DNA from: Gammaproteobacteria bacterium
GTDB lineage: Bacteria > Pseudomonadota > Gammaproteobacteria > BMS3Bbin11
Direction: 5' to 3'
Length of the DNA stretch: 6,104 nt
NCBI GenBank assembly: GCA_030636465.1
Contig: DAOVWW010000103.1
Location: 1 to 6,104, forward strand
The position numbers were made by a program, and so were the translations under genes. This document shows, one piece after another, positions 1 through 5,627 of this stretch. How positions within the stretch are numbered: the first letter of the stretch is position 1; every line of letters begins with the position of its first letter. Below the pieces are notes generated by a model. That model saw only the letters and a list, made by a program, of their open reading frames with translations. It was not told the origin of the DNA and searched no databases.

Positions 1-1
1 G

Positions 2-421
2 TTTGCCACCATTCTTTTGCTTGGTCCGCCTGTGGTTGCGGTTATTCTGTTTGAGGTAATCCTAAATGTAACCGCCATGTTTAATCACGGTAATGTTGGT
101 TTACCACCAACCCTCGACCGTGTTCTGCGCTGGGTGCTAGTGACGCCTGATATGCACCGGGTGCATCATTCGGTGGAGGATGATGAAGCCAACAGCAATT
201 TTGGTTTCAGTCTGCCCTGGTGGGACCGCCTGTTTGGTACGTATAGAGATCAGCCACGAGGAGGACATGAAAGCATGACTATCGGCATCCATAAATATCA
301 TGATGCAAAAGATGTCTCGTGGATCACCGGCATTTTGACGCTGCCTTTCCGTGGAGAGATTTCTGAGTATGCGATTAATCGTCGTCAGTGGGGCGGAGAT
401 GATGAGGAGAAAAACCGATGA
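2..421 (+). CDS. Sterol desaturase/fatty acid hydroxylase family protein, C-terminal part (5' end outside window)
   Basis: This is a membrane-bound di-iron oxygenase of the sterol desaturase/fatty acid hydroxylase superfamily; members hydroxylate or desaturate lipid substrates using clustered histidines as metal ligands. The frame is open from the first bases, so the gene starts upstream; 139 residues are visible. Numbering from the window edge, a hydrophobic segment occupies about residues 1-25. It is followed by FNHGN (His29), the HxxHH box in DMHRVHHS (His52, 55, 56), and the family's closing signature NFG-x-SLPWWDRLFGTY. The missing N-terminal part should carry the first His box and further membrane helices. 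The TGA stop overlaps the next gene's ATG (ATGA, 418-421), so the two are probably co-transcribed and translationally coupled. The exact lipid substrate cannot be told from sequence. The family call is firm. Confidence 0.9.
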   Translation, partial: FATILLLGPPVVAVILFEVILNVTAMFNHGNVGLPPTLDRVLRWVLVTPDMHRVHHSVEDDEANSNFGFSLPWWDRLFGTYRDQPRGGHESMTIGIHKYHDAKDVSWITGILTLPFRGEISEYAINRRQWGGDDEEKNR

Positions 422-1380
422 AGGCAAAATGGATTCGTATTGCTCTGTTTTTACTACTGGCTGCAGGCATTGCCCTTGCAATCAACTATCGCGAATTATT
501 TAATGCTGAATTACTGGAGAACTGGGTAAAAGAAGCCGGTAGTGCGGGCCCCATTATCTATATTTTAATCTATGCAGTGGGCACCCTTTTCTTTTTACCC
601 GGCTCGGTATTAACGCTCACAGGCGGGGCTTTATTTGGCCCGGTAATGGGGACTTTTGTCAATCTAACAGGTGCGACTCTCGGCGCCCTGGGATCCTTTC
701 TTATTGCTCGCTACCTTGCCCATGATTGGGTCGTAAAGAAGACGGGGGGGCGCATCAAGACCTTGATGGATGGGGTAGAGAAAGAAGGCTGGCGATTTGT
801 CGCTTTTGTTCGCCTGGTGCCGCTGTTTCCGTTCAATCTTTTGAATTATGCATTAGGCCTGACTGGCATAAAGCTTATCCATTATGTTGTTGCCTCGTAC
901 ATATTCATGCTGCCGGGAGCGATTGCCTATACCTATCTCGGATATGTAGGTCGAGAAGCAATAGGCGGCGGTGGCGATTTGATCCATAAAGGAATGCTGG
1001 CGCTGGGTTTACTGGCACTGGTCGCATTTCTTCCGCGGCTGATTGGGCAGTTAAGAAAGAAACCCATGATCAGTGTCACTGAGCTGAAAATAATAATTGA
1101 TTCAGGTGACGATCTGCATATCGTCGATGTGCGGACTGCCGAGGACTTTGTCGGAAAGATGGGGAGTATCTCTCAAGCAATTAATTTGCCTCTTGAAGAA
1201 TTTGAGCAGCGTTTGCCAGAACTTGATGAAGATCTGGAAAAGACTATTGCTCTGGTCTGTACCACGGATAGACGTTCGGAAAAGGCAGCGAAGATTCTCA
1301 CTAGCCATGGCTTCGCTGATGTTCACGTGGTTAAGGGAGGCATGACCGACTGGAATGCAAATGGATATCCGGTGGAGTAA
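418..1380 (+). CDS. TVP38/TMEM64 (VTT domain) membrane protein fused to C-terminal rhodanese domain
   Basis: The protein has 320 residues and two parts. Residues 1-210 are a TVP38/TMEM64 (SNARE-associated/DedA-like, VTT) integral membrane domain. It has an N-terminal helix (about 6-23), the re-entrant-type glycine-rich region GSVLTLTGGALFGP (62-75), and the family signature VRLVPLFPFNLLNYALGLTG (131-150). Further hydrophobic helices lie near 155-176 and 192-210. Residues 217-320 are a cytosolic-type rhodanese domain: HIVDVRT (234-240), an active-site loop starting at Cys281 (CTTDRR), and the closing GGMTDWNANGYPV (307-319). Rhodaneses carry persulfide sulfur (or selenium or arsenate-like oxyanions in related folds) on this cysteine. 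VTT proteins are membrane lipid or solute transport factors, so the fusion suggests a membrane-tethered sulfur or oxyanion step. The start is supported by a strong GAGGAG at 404-409, about 8 bases before ATG, and by the overlap with the upstream stop. The transported substrate is unknown. Confidence 0.93.
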   Translation: MKAKWIRIALFLLLAAGIALAINYRELFNAELLENWVKEAGSAGPIIYILIYAVGTLFFLPGSVLTLTGGALFGPVMGTFVNLTGATLGALGSFLIARYLAHDWVVKKTGGRIKTLMDGVEKEGWRFVAFVRLVPLFPFNLLNYALGLTGIKLIHYVVASYIFMLPGAIAYTYLGYVGREAIGGGGDLIHKGMLALGLLALVAFLPRLIGQLRKKPMISVTELKIIIDSGDDLHIVDVRTAEDFVGKMGSISQAINLPLEEFEQRLPELDEDLEKTIALVCTTDRRSEKAAKILTSHGFADVHVVKGGMTDWNANGYPVE

Positions 1381-1458
1381 TATTGATTAGGAAGAATTTA
1401 AACAGAAGAAATGAGATTTTGAGCAGTTGAGTCTGTTCATTGTTTACCACAACAACTC

Positions 1459-1472
1459 GCCGGTATACCGGC
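1459..1472. repeat. Perfect 14-bp palindrome upstream of the HMA-like gene
   Basis: The sequence GCCGGTATACCGGC reads identically on both strands. It lies directly before the ribosome binding site (AAAGGAGA, 1473-1480) of the small HMA-like gene. It could be a regulator operator or, in RNA, a short stem that partly masks the Shine-Dalgarno. It has no loop, so a stable intramolecular hairpin would have to open its centre. No T-run follows, so it is not a classical terminator. The palindrome itself is certain; its function is not. Confidence 0.5.
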
Positions 1473-1485
1473 AAAGGAGAGCATC

Positions 1486-1713
1486 ATGGATATAGTTGAT
1501 ATTTTAATTCACGTTCATCCAGACTTAGTGGCTGAACAACGGGCGAAGCTTGAAGAGACACTAAGCTCAAGTGAAGGTGTTGTATCGGCCCATTTCAGCC
1601 CTGAACAACCACATGAACTTACAGTGGCCTATGATCCTGAGGTGATTAGCTCTAAAACGATTCTCGAACAGGCCAGGCAATGGGATAAGGATGCCGTTAT
1701 GGCTGGTTTTTAA
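1486..1713 (+). CDS. Small HMA-fold (heavy-metal-associated-like) protein lacking CxxC
   Basis: This is a 75-residue soluble protein with no signal peptide or membrane segment. Its pattern fits the beta-alpha-beta-beta-alpha-beta ferredoxin-like fold of HMA domains: strand DILIHV (5-10), a helix to about residue 30, strand GVVSAHFS, strand HELTVAYDP, helix SSKTILEQARQWD, and the terminal AVMAGF that is typical of HMA domains. The metal-binding MxCxxC after the first strand is absent and the protein contains no cysteine; His9 and His11 sit at the end of strand 1 instead. It may bind a partner, or metal through histidines, rather than act as a copper or mercury chaperone. The start is well supported by AAAGGAGA (1473-1480) with good spacing. 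It sits 105 bases after the TVP38-rhodanese gene and 223 before the cytochrome gene. The fold call is moderately firm; the function is unknown. Confidence 0.75.
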   Translation: MDIVDILIHVHPDLVAEQRAKLEETLSSSEGVVSAHFSPEQPHELTVAYDPEVISSKTILEQARQWDKDAVMAGF

Positions 1714-1767
1714 ACCTCACAATTTCGGGGCCAGGGATGACTCACGCAATGCATAGTTGACGTACCA

Positions 1768-1794
1768 GGTGTCGGCATCGGGGGTGCCGTCACC
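1768..1794. repeat. Strong imperfect hairpin after the HMA-like gene
   Basis: GGTG-T-CGGCA (1768-1777) pairs with TGCCG-T-CACC (1785-1794) around a 7-base loop TCGGGGG, giving nine base pairs interrupted by one symmetrical T-T mismatch. It lies 54 bases after the stop of the HMA-like gene. There is no T-tract on either side, so it does not look like an intrinsic terminator. It could protect the 3' end of the upstream transcript, attenuate read-through to the cytochrome gene, or simply reflect the antisense ORF that covers it. Confidence 0.45.
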
Positions 1795-1850
1795 GCTACT
1801 CAACTTTGTAGCTAATACCACCAGAATATTACCTTTTATATACTCCAGGT

Positions 1851-1873
1851 GAAGCAAGCTATGTATTTGCTTC
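1851..1873. repeat. Inverted repeat GAAGCAA/TTGCTTC in the cytochrome gene's upstream region
   Basis: GAAGCAA (1851-1857) is matched exactly by TTGCTTC (1867-1873) across a 9-base spacer, about 64 bases before the cytochrome start codon. A -10-like TATACT lies just upstream (1839-1844) without a recognisable -35. Alternatively TTGCTT (1867-1872) with GATAGT (1891-1896) makes a weak promoter match at 18-base spacing. The repeat could therefore be an operator over the cytochrome promoter or a 5' leader hairpin. Both readings are inference; only the symmetry is seen. Confidence 0.35.
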
Positions 1874-1929
1874 CTCATTTCCCTGCATGGGATAGTATAG
1901 AAAGTTAAGCCGATTAAAGTTTTAGCGAG

Positions 1930-1935
1930 AAGGAG
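1930..1935 (+). promoter_or_regulatory. Ribosome binding site unusually close to the cytochrome start
   Basis: AAGGAG sits only one base before the ATG at 1937, much tighter than the usual 5-9 bases. No in-frame ATG, GTG or TTG exists between the upstream stop (TAG 1898-1900) and 1937. The next in-frame ATG (codon 29) would remove the membrane anchor, so 1937 remains the best start. Poor spacing may mean weak translation. Confidence 0.5.
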
Positions 1936-1936
1936 C

Positions 1937-3142
1937 ATGCCGTTTAAAAAAAAATCTGTCATCATCGTCGCTTTAGTCATAGTTCTATTTATTTTTCTAA
2001 CGTGGCGGTTTATTCGTCCTATGAATATTTTCGTTATTGACGGTCGATTTTCTGAGCCGGTTATCACATCTCAAACACCCACACTATTAGGGAATCTGAA
2101 GGCCGAAGAATGTGCTGTCTGCCACAGGGAATTTTATACGGAATGGCAGACGACAATACACAGCCAGGCCTGGACCGATCCTTATTTTCAGGCTGACTGG
2201 AAGTTTGATAATGCACAGCACATCTGCCGTTCCTGCCATACTCCGCTGGACCGCCAGCTACCACACAATGTTCTCGGCTACCGTGATAGAGACAAGTATG
2301 ATCCCATCATGGAGGACAACCCGGATTTTGATCCTGAACTTCAGCATGAAGGTGTTACCTGTGCAGCTTGCCATTATCGCGACGGGAAAATAGTGGGCAT
2401 ACTCGGAAATACCAATGCCCCGCATCCGGTAAAGAAGCTGGATAGCGCAAATGAAGTCTGTGTTCGCTGCCACGTTGTCGACGGTGATCGTTGGGATACT
2501 TTTTTTCGATTTCCACCCTGTGGCACTGTTGCCGAGATCCAGTCATCCAGTAAAGCTGAGAATAATACGGGTGAATTATCGGTTAAAGACATTGACTCAT
2601 TGGGCTGTGTTGAGTGCCACATGCCTGCTGTAGAACGCCCCCTGGTAGAGGGTGGTGTCGTTCGCCAGGCACGTCAACATCTGTGGCGCGGCGGCCATGA
2701 TCCCGAGATGGTAAAAAAAGCCTTTACCGCTGATCTATTTGAACAGGCAGTAACAAAGAAGAATAAAAGAAAATTCACCTTTGAAATCACCAATACAGGG
2801 ACCCGGCATTACCTGCCCACGGGGACTCCTGACCGGCATCTAACAGTCAGCCTGCGTCTGCTTGATGCAAAAGGTAATATCATCAAGGAAGAGAGCCATA
2901 AGCTCAAACGAACAGTGATGTGGCGCCCATTTATCGTGGATTTGTGGGATACACGACTGCCGTATGGCGAGACGCGACGCTACTCGCTGGAATACTCCCA
3001 GGATCGATATAATGATGTCTCGGCGGTTGAGGTAAAAGTACGCTATCACCTGGTTGATGAAGACCGGGTAAAACGAATAAATTATCAATACAGGGAACCT
3101 ATTGATTATGAAGTGTTCTCAAAACGTATCAATATCTCTTAA
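1937..3142 (+). CDS. Membrane-anchored pentaheme cytochrome c (cytochrome c554-like multiheme family)
   Basis: The protein has 401 residues. A short KKK-containing N-terminus and one hydrophobic segment (about 8-23) form an uncleaved signal anchor, placing the rest in the periplasm. Five heme-binding CxxCH motifs follow: CAVCH 59-63, CRSCH 97-101, CAACH 142-146, CVRCH 175-179 and CVECH 224-228. Candidate distal heme ligands include His75 (TTIHSQAW), His95, His137 and His163 (NAPHP). Residues from about 235 to 401 have no heme site and are rich in alternating beta-type sequence, including TGTRHYLPTGTPDRHL (287-302), a His-x-x-Pro-Thr-Gly element recurring after the heme region in multiheme cytochromes. 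The likely role is periplasmic electron transfer or a small-molecule redox reaction; the substrate is not evident. It ends 20 bases before the MerA-like gene, suggesting one transcript. The multiheme assignment is certain; the subfamily is tentative. Confidence 0.92.
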   Translation: MPFKKKSVIIVALVIVLFIFLTWRFIRPMNIFVIDGRFSEPVITSQTPTLLGNLKAEECAVCHREFYTEWQTTIHSQAWTDPYFQADWKFDNAQHICRSCHTPLDRQLPHNVLGYRDRDKYDPIMEDNPDFDPELQHEGVTCAACHYRDGKIVGILGNTNAPHPVKKLDSANEVCVRCHVVDGDRWDTFFRFPPCGTVAEIQSSSKAENNTGELSVKDIDSLGCVECHMPAVERPLVEGGVVRQARQHLWRGGHDPEMVKKAFTADLFEQAVTKKNKRKFTFEITNTGTRHYLPTGTPDRHLTVSLRLLDAKGNIIKEESHKLKRTVMWRPFIVDLWDTRLPYGETRRYSLEYSQDRYNDVSAVEVKVRYHLVDEDRVKRINYQYREPIDYEVFSKRINIS

Positions 3143-3162
3143 ATTAGCAGCAGAACGGATAA

Positions 3163-4587
3163 ATGGATAAATATGACATTGTAATTATAGGTGGCGGGAC
3201 AGGGGGGCTAATCGTCACCAGTGTCGCTGCACAACTGGGTTTAAAAGTTTTGCTCATCGAACGACGTGAGAAGCTCGGCGGTGACTGTCTGCATACGGGC
3301 TGTGTTCCCAGTAAAACCCTGATTCATGCCGCAAAAGTCGCCTCTTTGATGCGCAGGGCTAATGAGTTTGGCCTTAAATCAGTAGAGCCTGAGGTGGATC
3401 TTGGTAAGGTCAGTGAGCATGTGCAATCGGTCATTGATCAGATTCAACCACATGATGATCCTGAGCGTTTTAGGAGTTATGGCGCCGAGGTGATATTTGG
3501 ACATGCCAGTTTTACCGATCCACATACGGTTGAGGTCAATGGCCAATCTATACAGGGGCGTCGATTTGTTATTGCCAGCGGTTCCAGTCCCTTCATTCCA
3601 CCGGTTCCCGGACTGGATAAAGTTTCTTTTCTGACCAATGAAAGTATCTTTTCATTACGCGACTTGCCAGCAAGACTGGTGGTGCTCGGAGGCGGTGCTA
3701 TCGGTGTGGAGATGGCGCAGGCATTCGCACGCTTAGGCAGTACTGTGACGATAATCGAACGTTTGCCGCATCTGCTGCCACAGGAAGACAGTGAGATCAG
3801 TGATGTGCTGGCAGGGCAATTAAAAAACGAAGGTTTAAAAATCCTTGTTTCAACCTCTGCAGAAGAGGTGAGTAAATCAGGTGACAAATATCTCATTCGA
3901 TGTAGTAGCAAAAATAACAGCAATTTAGAAATTGAGGCTGATGCATTACTGGTTGCCGTAGGCAGAAGTCCGAATGTAGAAGGTATGGGCCTCGATAAGG
4001 CTGGTGTTGAGTATGACAGGCAAGGCATCAAGGTAGACCGACGTCTGCGCAGTACGGTAAAGCATATTTTTGTCTGTGGCGATGTCGCAGGCCCTTACCC
4101 ATTCACCCACATGGCGGAATACCAGGCCGGTATCGTCATCAGTAACGCGGTATTCCGCTTCCCGAAGAAAACCAACTATCGGGTTGTACCCTGGGTCACC
4201 TACAGTGATCCGGAACTGGCCCGTGTAGGGATTACCGAGAAACAGGCAAAAGAACAGGGTTTGGATGTTGATGTTCTGAGCTTTCCATTTCGCGATATAG
4301 ATCGTGCCCTGGCTGAGGTCGAAACGGTAGGAGAGATGAAGTTGATTTCCCGCAAAGGTAAAATCCTTGGTGCAACAATACTGGGGCCGCATGCCGGCGA
4401 GCTGATTCATGAAATCGTGCTGGCGATGCAGGCTGGACTAAAGATTGGAGATATTTCAGCCACCATACATGCTTATCCTACACTGGCTCAGATAAGCAGG
4501 AGAACGGTCAACACCTATTACGGTGAGAAGCTTTTCAGCGAGCGTACCCGCAAGCTGGTAGGCTGGATAAATAAATTACTACCCTGA
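3163..4587 (+). CDS. MerA-like FAD-dependent pyridine nucleotide-disulfide oxidoreductase
   Basis: This 474-residue cytosolic flavoenzyme has the full class I disulfide reductase layout. The FAD dinucleotide fold is GGGTGG (10-15). The redox-active disulfide is Cys42/Cys47 in GGDCLHTGCVPSK. The NAD(P) fold is GGGAIG (176-181), with Glu199 at the end of the second strand, which favours NADH. A second FAD contact is CGDVAG (305-310), followed by a C-terminal dimerisation domain from about 340. In that domain HAYPTLAQ (436-443) has Tyr438 and Gln443 where lipoamide dehydrogenase has its catalytic His-Glu pair, so lipoamide oxidation is unlikely; a Tyr there is seen in mercuric reductases. However, it lacks both the N-terminal HMA domain and the C-terminal vicinal cysteine pair of true MerA. 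Such proteins are often labelled mercuric reductase beside TVP38 and ArsS genes. A metal(loid)- or thiol-reducing role is inferred. The Shine-Dalgarno before the ATG is weak. Confidence 0.9.
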   Translation: MDKYDIVIIGGGTGGLIVTSVAAQLGLKVLLIERREKLGGDCLHTGCVPSKTLIHAAKVASLMRRANEFGLKSVEPEVDLGKVSEHVQSVIDQIQPHDDPERFRSYGAEVIFGHASFTDPHTVEVNGQSIQGRRFVIASGSSPFIPPVPGLDKVSFLTNESIFSLRDLPARLVVLGGGAIGVEMAQAFARLGSTVTIIERLPHLLPQEDSEISDVLAGQLKNEGLKILVSTSAEEVSKSGDKYLIRCSSKNNSNLEIEADALLVAVGRSPNVEGMGLDKAGVEYDRQGIKVDRRLRSTVKHIFVCGDVAGPYPFTHMAEYQAGIVISNAVFRFPKKTNYRVVPWVTYSDPELARVGITEKQAKEQGLDVDVLSFPFRDIDRALAEVETVGEMKLISRKGKILGATILGPHAGELIHEIVLAMQAGLKIGDISATIHAYPTLAQISRRTVNTYYGEKLFSERTRKLVGWINKLLP

Positions 4588-4591
4588 AGGA
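4587..4591 (+). promoter_or_regulatory. Ribosome binding site of arsS overlapping the upstream stop
   Basis: AAGGA begins on the last base of the MerA-like gene's TGA stop and lies 11 bases before the ATG at 4603. It supports that start and suggests that translation of the two genes is linked. Confidence 0.5.
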
Positions 4592-4602
4592 CCATTTGTA
4601 AA

Positions 4603-5562
4603 ATGCTAGCAACACTACCATTACTGGAACAAACTGATTTCCCTGCTATAAGGCGTGGAAAGCTTGAGACCTTGCAGGTGAACCTTGGGTATCTCTGCAA
4701 CCAGACCTGCCAGCATTGTCATGTTGATGCCGGGCCAAACCGTAAAGAGCAAATGCAGCGGCAGACTGTGGATGAACTGATCGCTTTTCTGAAGAAATCA
4801 AATATCAAAACCCTGGATCTCACCGGCGGTGCTCCGGAAATGAATGAAAACTTTCGCTACCTGGTAGAGCAGGCTCGTAAACTTGGTGTTCATGTCATTG
4901 ATCGCTGCAATCTGACAATACTAAGCGAACCCGGGCAGGAAGGGTTGGCCGAGTTCCTGGCTAAAAATCAGATCGAAGTAGTTGCTTCATTACCCTGTTA
5001 CTTGAAAGAAAATGTCGAGACGCAACGCGGTAAAGGTGTCTACCAGACCAGCATAGATGGTTTACGTTTGCTGAATGCCCTGGGATATGGAAAAGGCGGA
5101 TCCGGACTAATACTTAACCTCATGTATAACCCCCAGGGAGCGAGCCTTCCTCCACCGCAATATGCACTGGAGTCTGATTACAAACGGGAATTACAACAGC
5201 GGGAAGGGGTGGTCTTTAACAAACTATTTGTCCTTGTGAACATGCCGATTATGCGTTTCGGCAGTATGCTTATATCAAAAGGCCAGTTTGACGATTATAT
5301 GCAGTTACTTCATGAGTCTTACCAGGCCTCAAACCTTCAGGGAGTGATGTGTAGCAGCCTGATCAGTGTGGACTGGCTGGGTTATGTTTATGATTGCGAT
5401 TTTAACCAGATGCTGGATTTGCCTATGAAATTCGCGGACCAGAAAAAAATGCATCTCCGCGATATTCAGATTGATGAGCTTACTGGTAACCCGATAGTAA
5501 CGGGTGATCATTGCTATGGTTGTACCGCAGGCCAGGGATGTAGTTGTAGCGGCGCGCTTTAA
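4603..5562 (+). CDS. arsS: Arsenosugar biosynthesis-type radical SAM protein ArsS (Cys form of the seleno/Cys-rich family)
   Basis: This 319-residue cytosolic enzyme matches the full length of the ArsS family (radical SAM core plus DUF3641-type C-terminal domain). The [4Fe-4S]/SAM cysteines are Cys32, Cys36 and Cys39 in CNQTCQHC. They are followed by the SAM-contact LTGGAPE (73-79), DRCNLTIL (100-107) and LNLMYNPQG (171-179, with upstream LI). The C-terminal half adds Cys250 and Cys265 and a tail HCYGCTAGQGCSCSGAL (303-319) with Cys304, 307, 313 and 315; in some relatives selenocysteine occurs in this family's Cys-rich part. Here every position is an ordinary Cys codon and the gene ends with TAA. 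In cyanobacteria ArsS works after the methyltransferase ArsM to form an adenosyl dimethylarsine-type precursor of arsenosugars. The neighbouring TIGR04283 glycosyltransferase supports the assignment. The substrate in this organism is inferred. Confidence 0.93.
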   Translation: MLATLPLLEQTDFPAIRRGKLETLQVNLGYLCNQTCQHCHVDAGPNRKEQMQRQTVDELIAFLKKSNIKTLDLTGGAPEMNENFRYLVEQARKLGVHVIDRCNLTILSEPGQEGLAEFLAKNQIEVVASLPCYLKENVETQRGKGVYQTSIDGLRLLNALGYGKGGSGLILNLMYNPQGASLPPPQYALESDYKRELQQREGVVFNKLFVLVNMPIMRFGSMLISKGQFDDYMQLLHESYQASNLQGVMCSSLISVDWLGYVYDCDFNQMLDLPMKFADQKKMHLRDIQIDELTGNPIVTGDHCYGCTAGQGCSCSGAL

Positions 5563-5627
5563 AGGCAGGGGAAAGGTTAAAGGGGAATGGGAAATCAAAA
5601 TATGAAGGACGAAAGACAAAAGATTAG
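5563..5627 (+). other. Purine-rich spacer with a possible 14-codon upstream ORF
   Basis: The 65 bases between arsS and the glycosyltransferase are strongly purine-biased on the + strand, with repeated AAAGG, GGGGAA and GAAAGAC-like words. An ATG at 5587 opens a 14-codon frame (MGNQNMKDERQKIR) that stops at TGA 5629-5631, overlapping the glycosyltransferase ATG as ATGA. AAAGG at 5572-5576 is suitably placed to initiate it. The glycosyltransferase itself has no close Shine-Dalgarno, so coupled re-initiation is possible. The peptide resembles no family I know and may be chance in biased sequence. Confidence 0.3.

Larger units (their letters stand above)
1717..1935 (-). other. Doubtful antisense small ORF or gene remnant in the intergenic region
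   Basis: On the minus strand an open frame ends with TGA at 1717-1719, 3 bases from the convergent stop of the HMA-like gene. The part inside the intergenic region reads like ordinary protein near its C-terminus (for example SSGDGTPDADTWYVNYALRE), with GC-rich third positions. Possible ATG starts lie near 1940 (just inside the cytochrome gene) and near 1877; neither has a well-spaced Shine-Dalgarno. The frame further upstream runs antisense to the cytochrome's membrane anchor and looks non-coding there. It may be a decayed gene end, a small unrecognised gene, or chance. I do not recognise a family. Confidence 0.2.

Noticed and set aside
1768..1800. Intrinsic terminator after the HMA-like gene
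   Set aside because: The stem is good, but no T-run follows on either strand.
3477..4031. 184-codon open frame on the minus strand inside the flavoenzyme gene
   Set aside because: It lies wholly antisense to a gene with intact family motifs, is Ser/Pro-rich with low-complexity runs, and has no recognisable domain.
3946..4410. 154-codon minus-strand frame inside the flavoenzyme gene
   Set aside because: It is antisense to the FAD-binding and dimerisation regions of the flavoenzyme and shows no family motif; a shadow frame.
3163..4587. Calling the flavoenzyme merA or lpd
   Set aside because: It lacks MerA's C-terminal cysteine pair and HMA domain, and lacks the His-Glu pair of lipoamide dehydrogenase, so neither symbol is supported.
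5503..5565. In-frame TGA (selenocysteine) in the ArsS tail
   Set aside because: All tail cysteines are TGT or TGC, and the frame closes with TAA at 5560-5562; no Sec codon is present.
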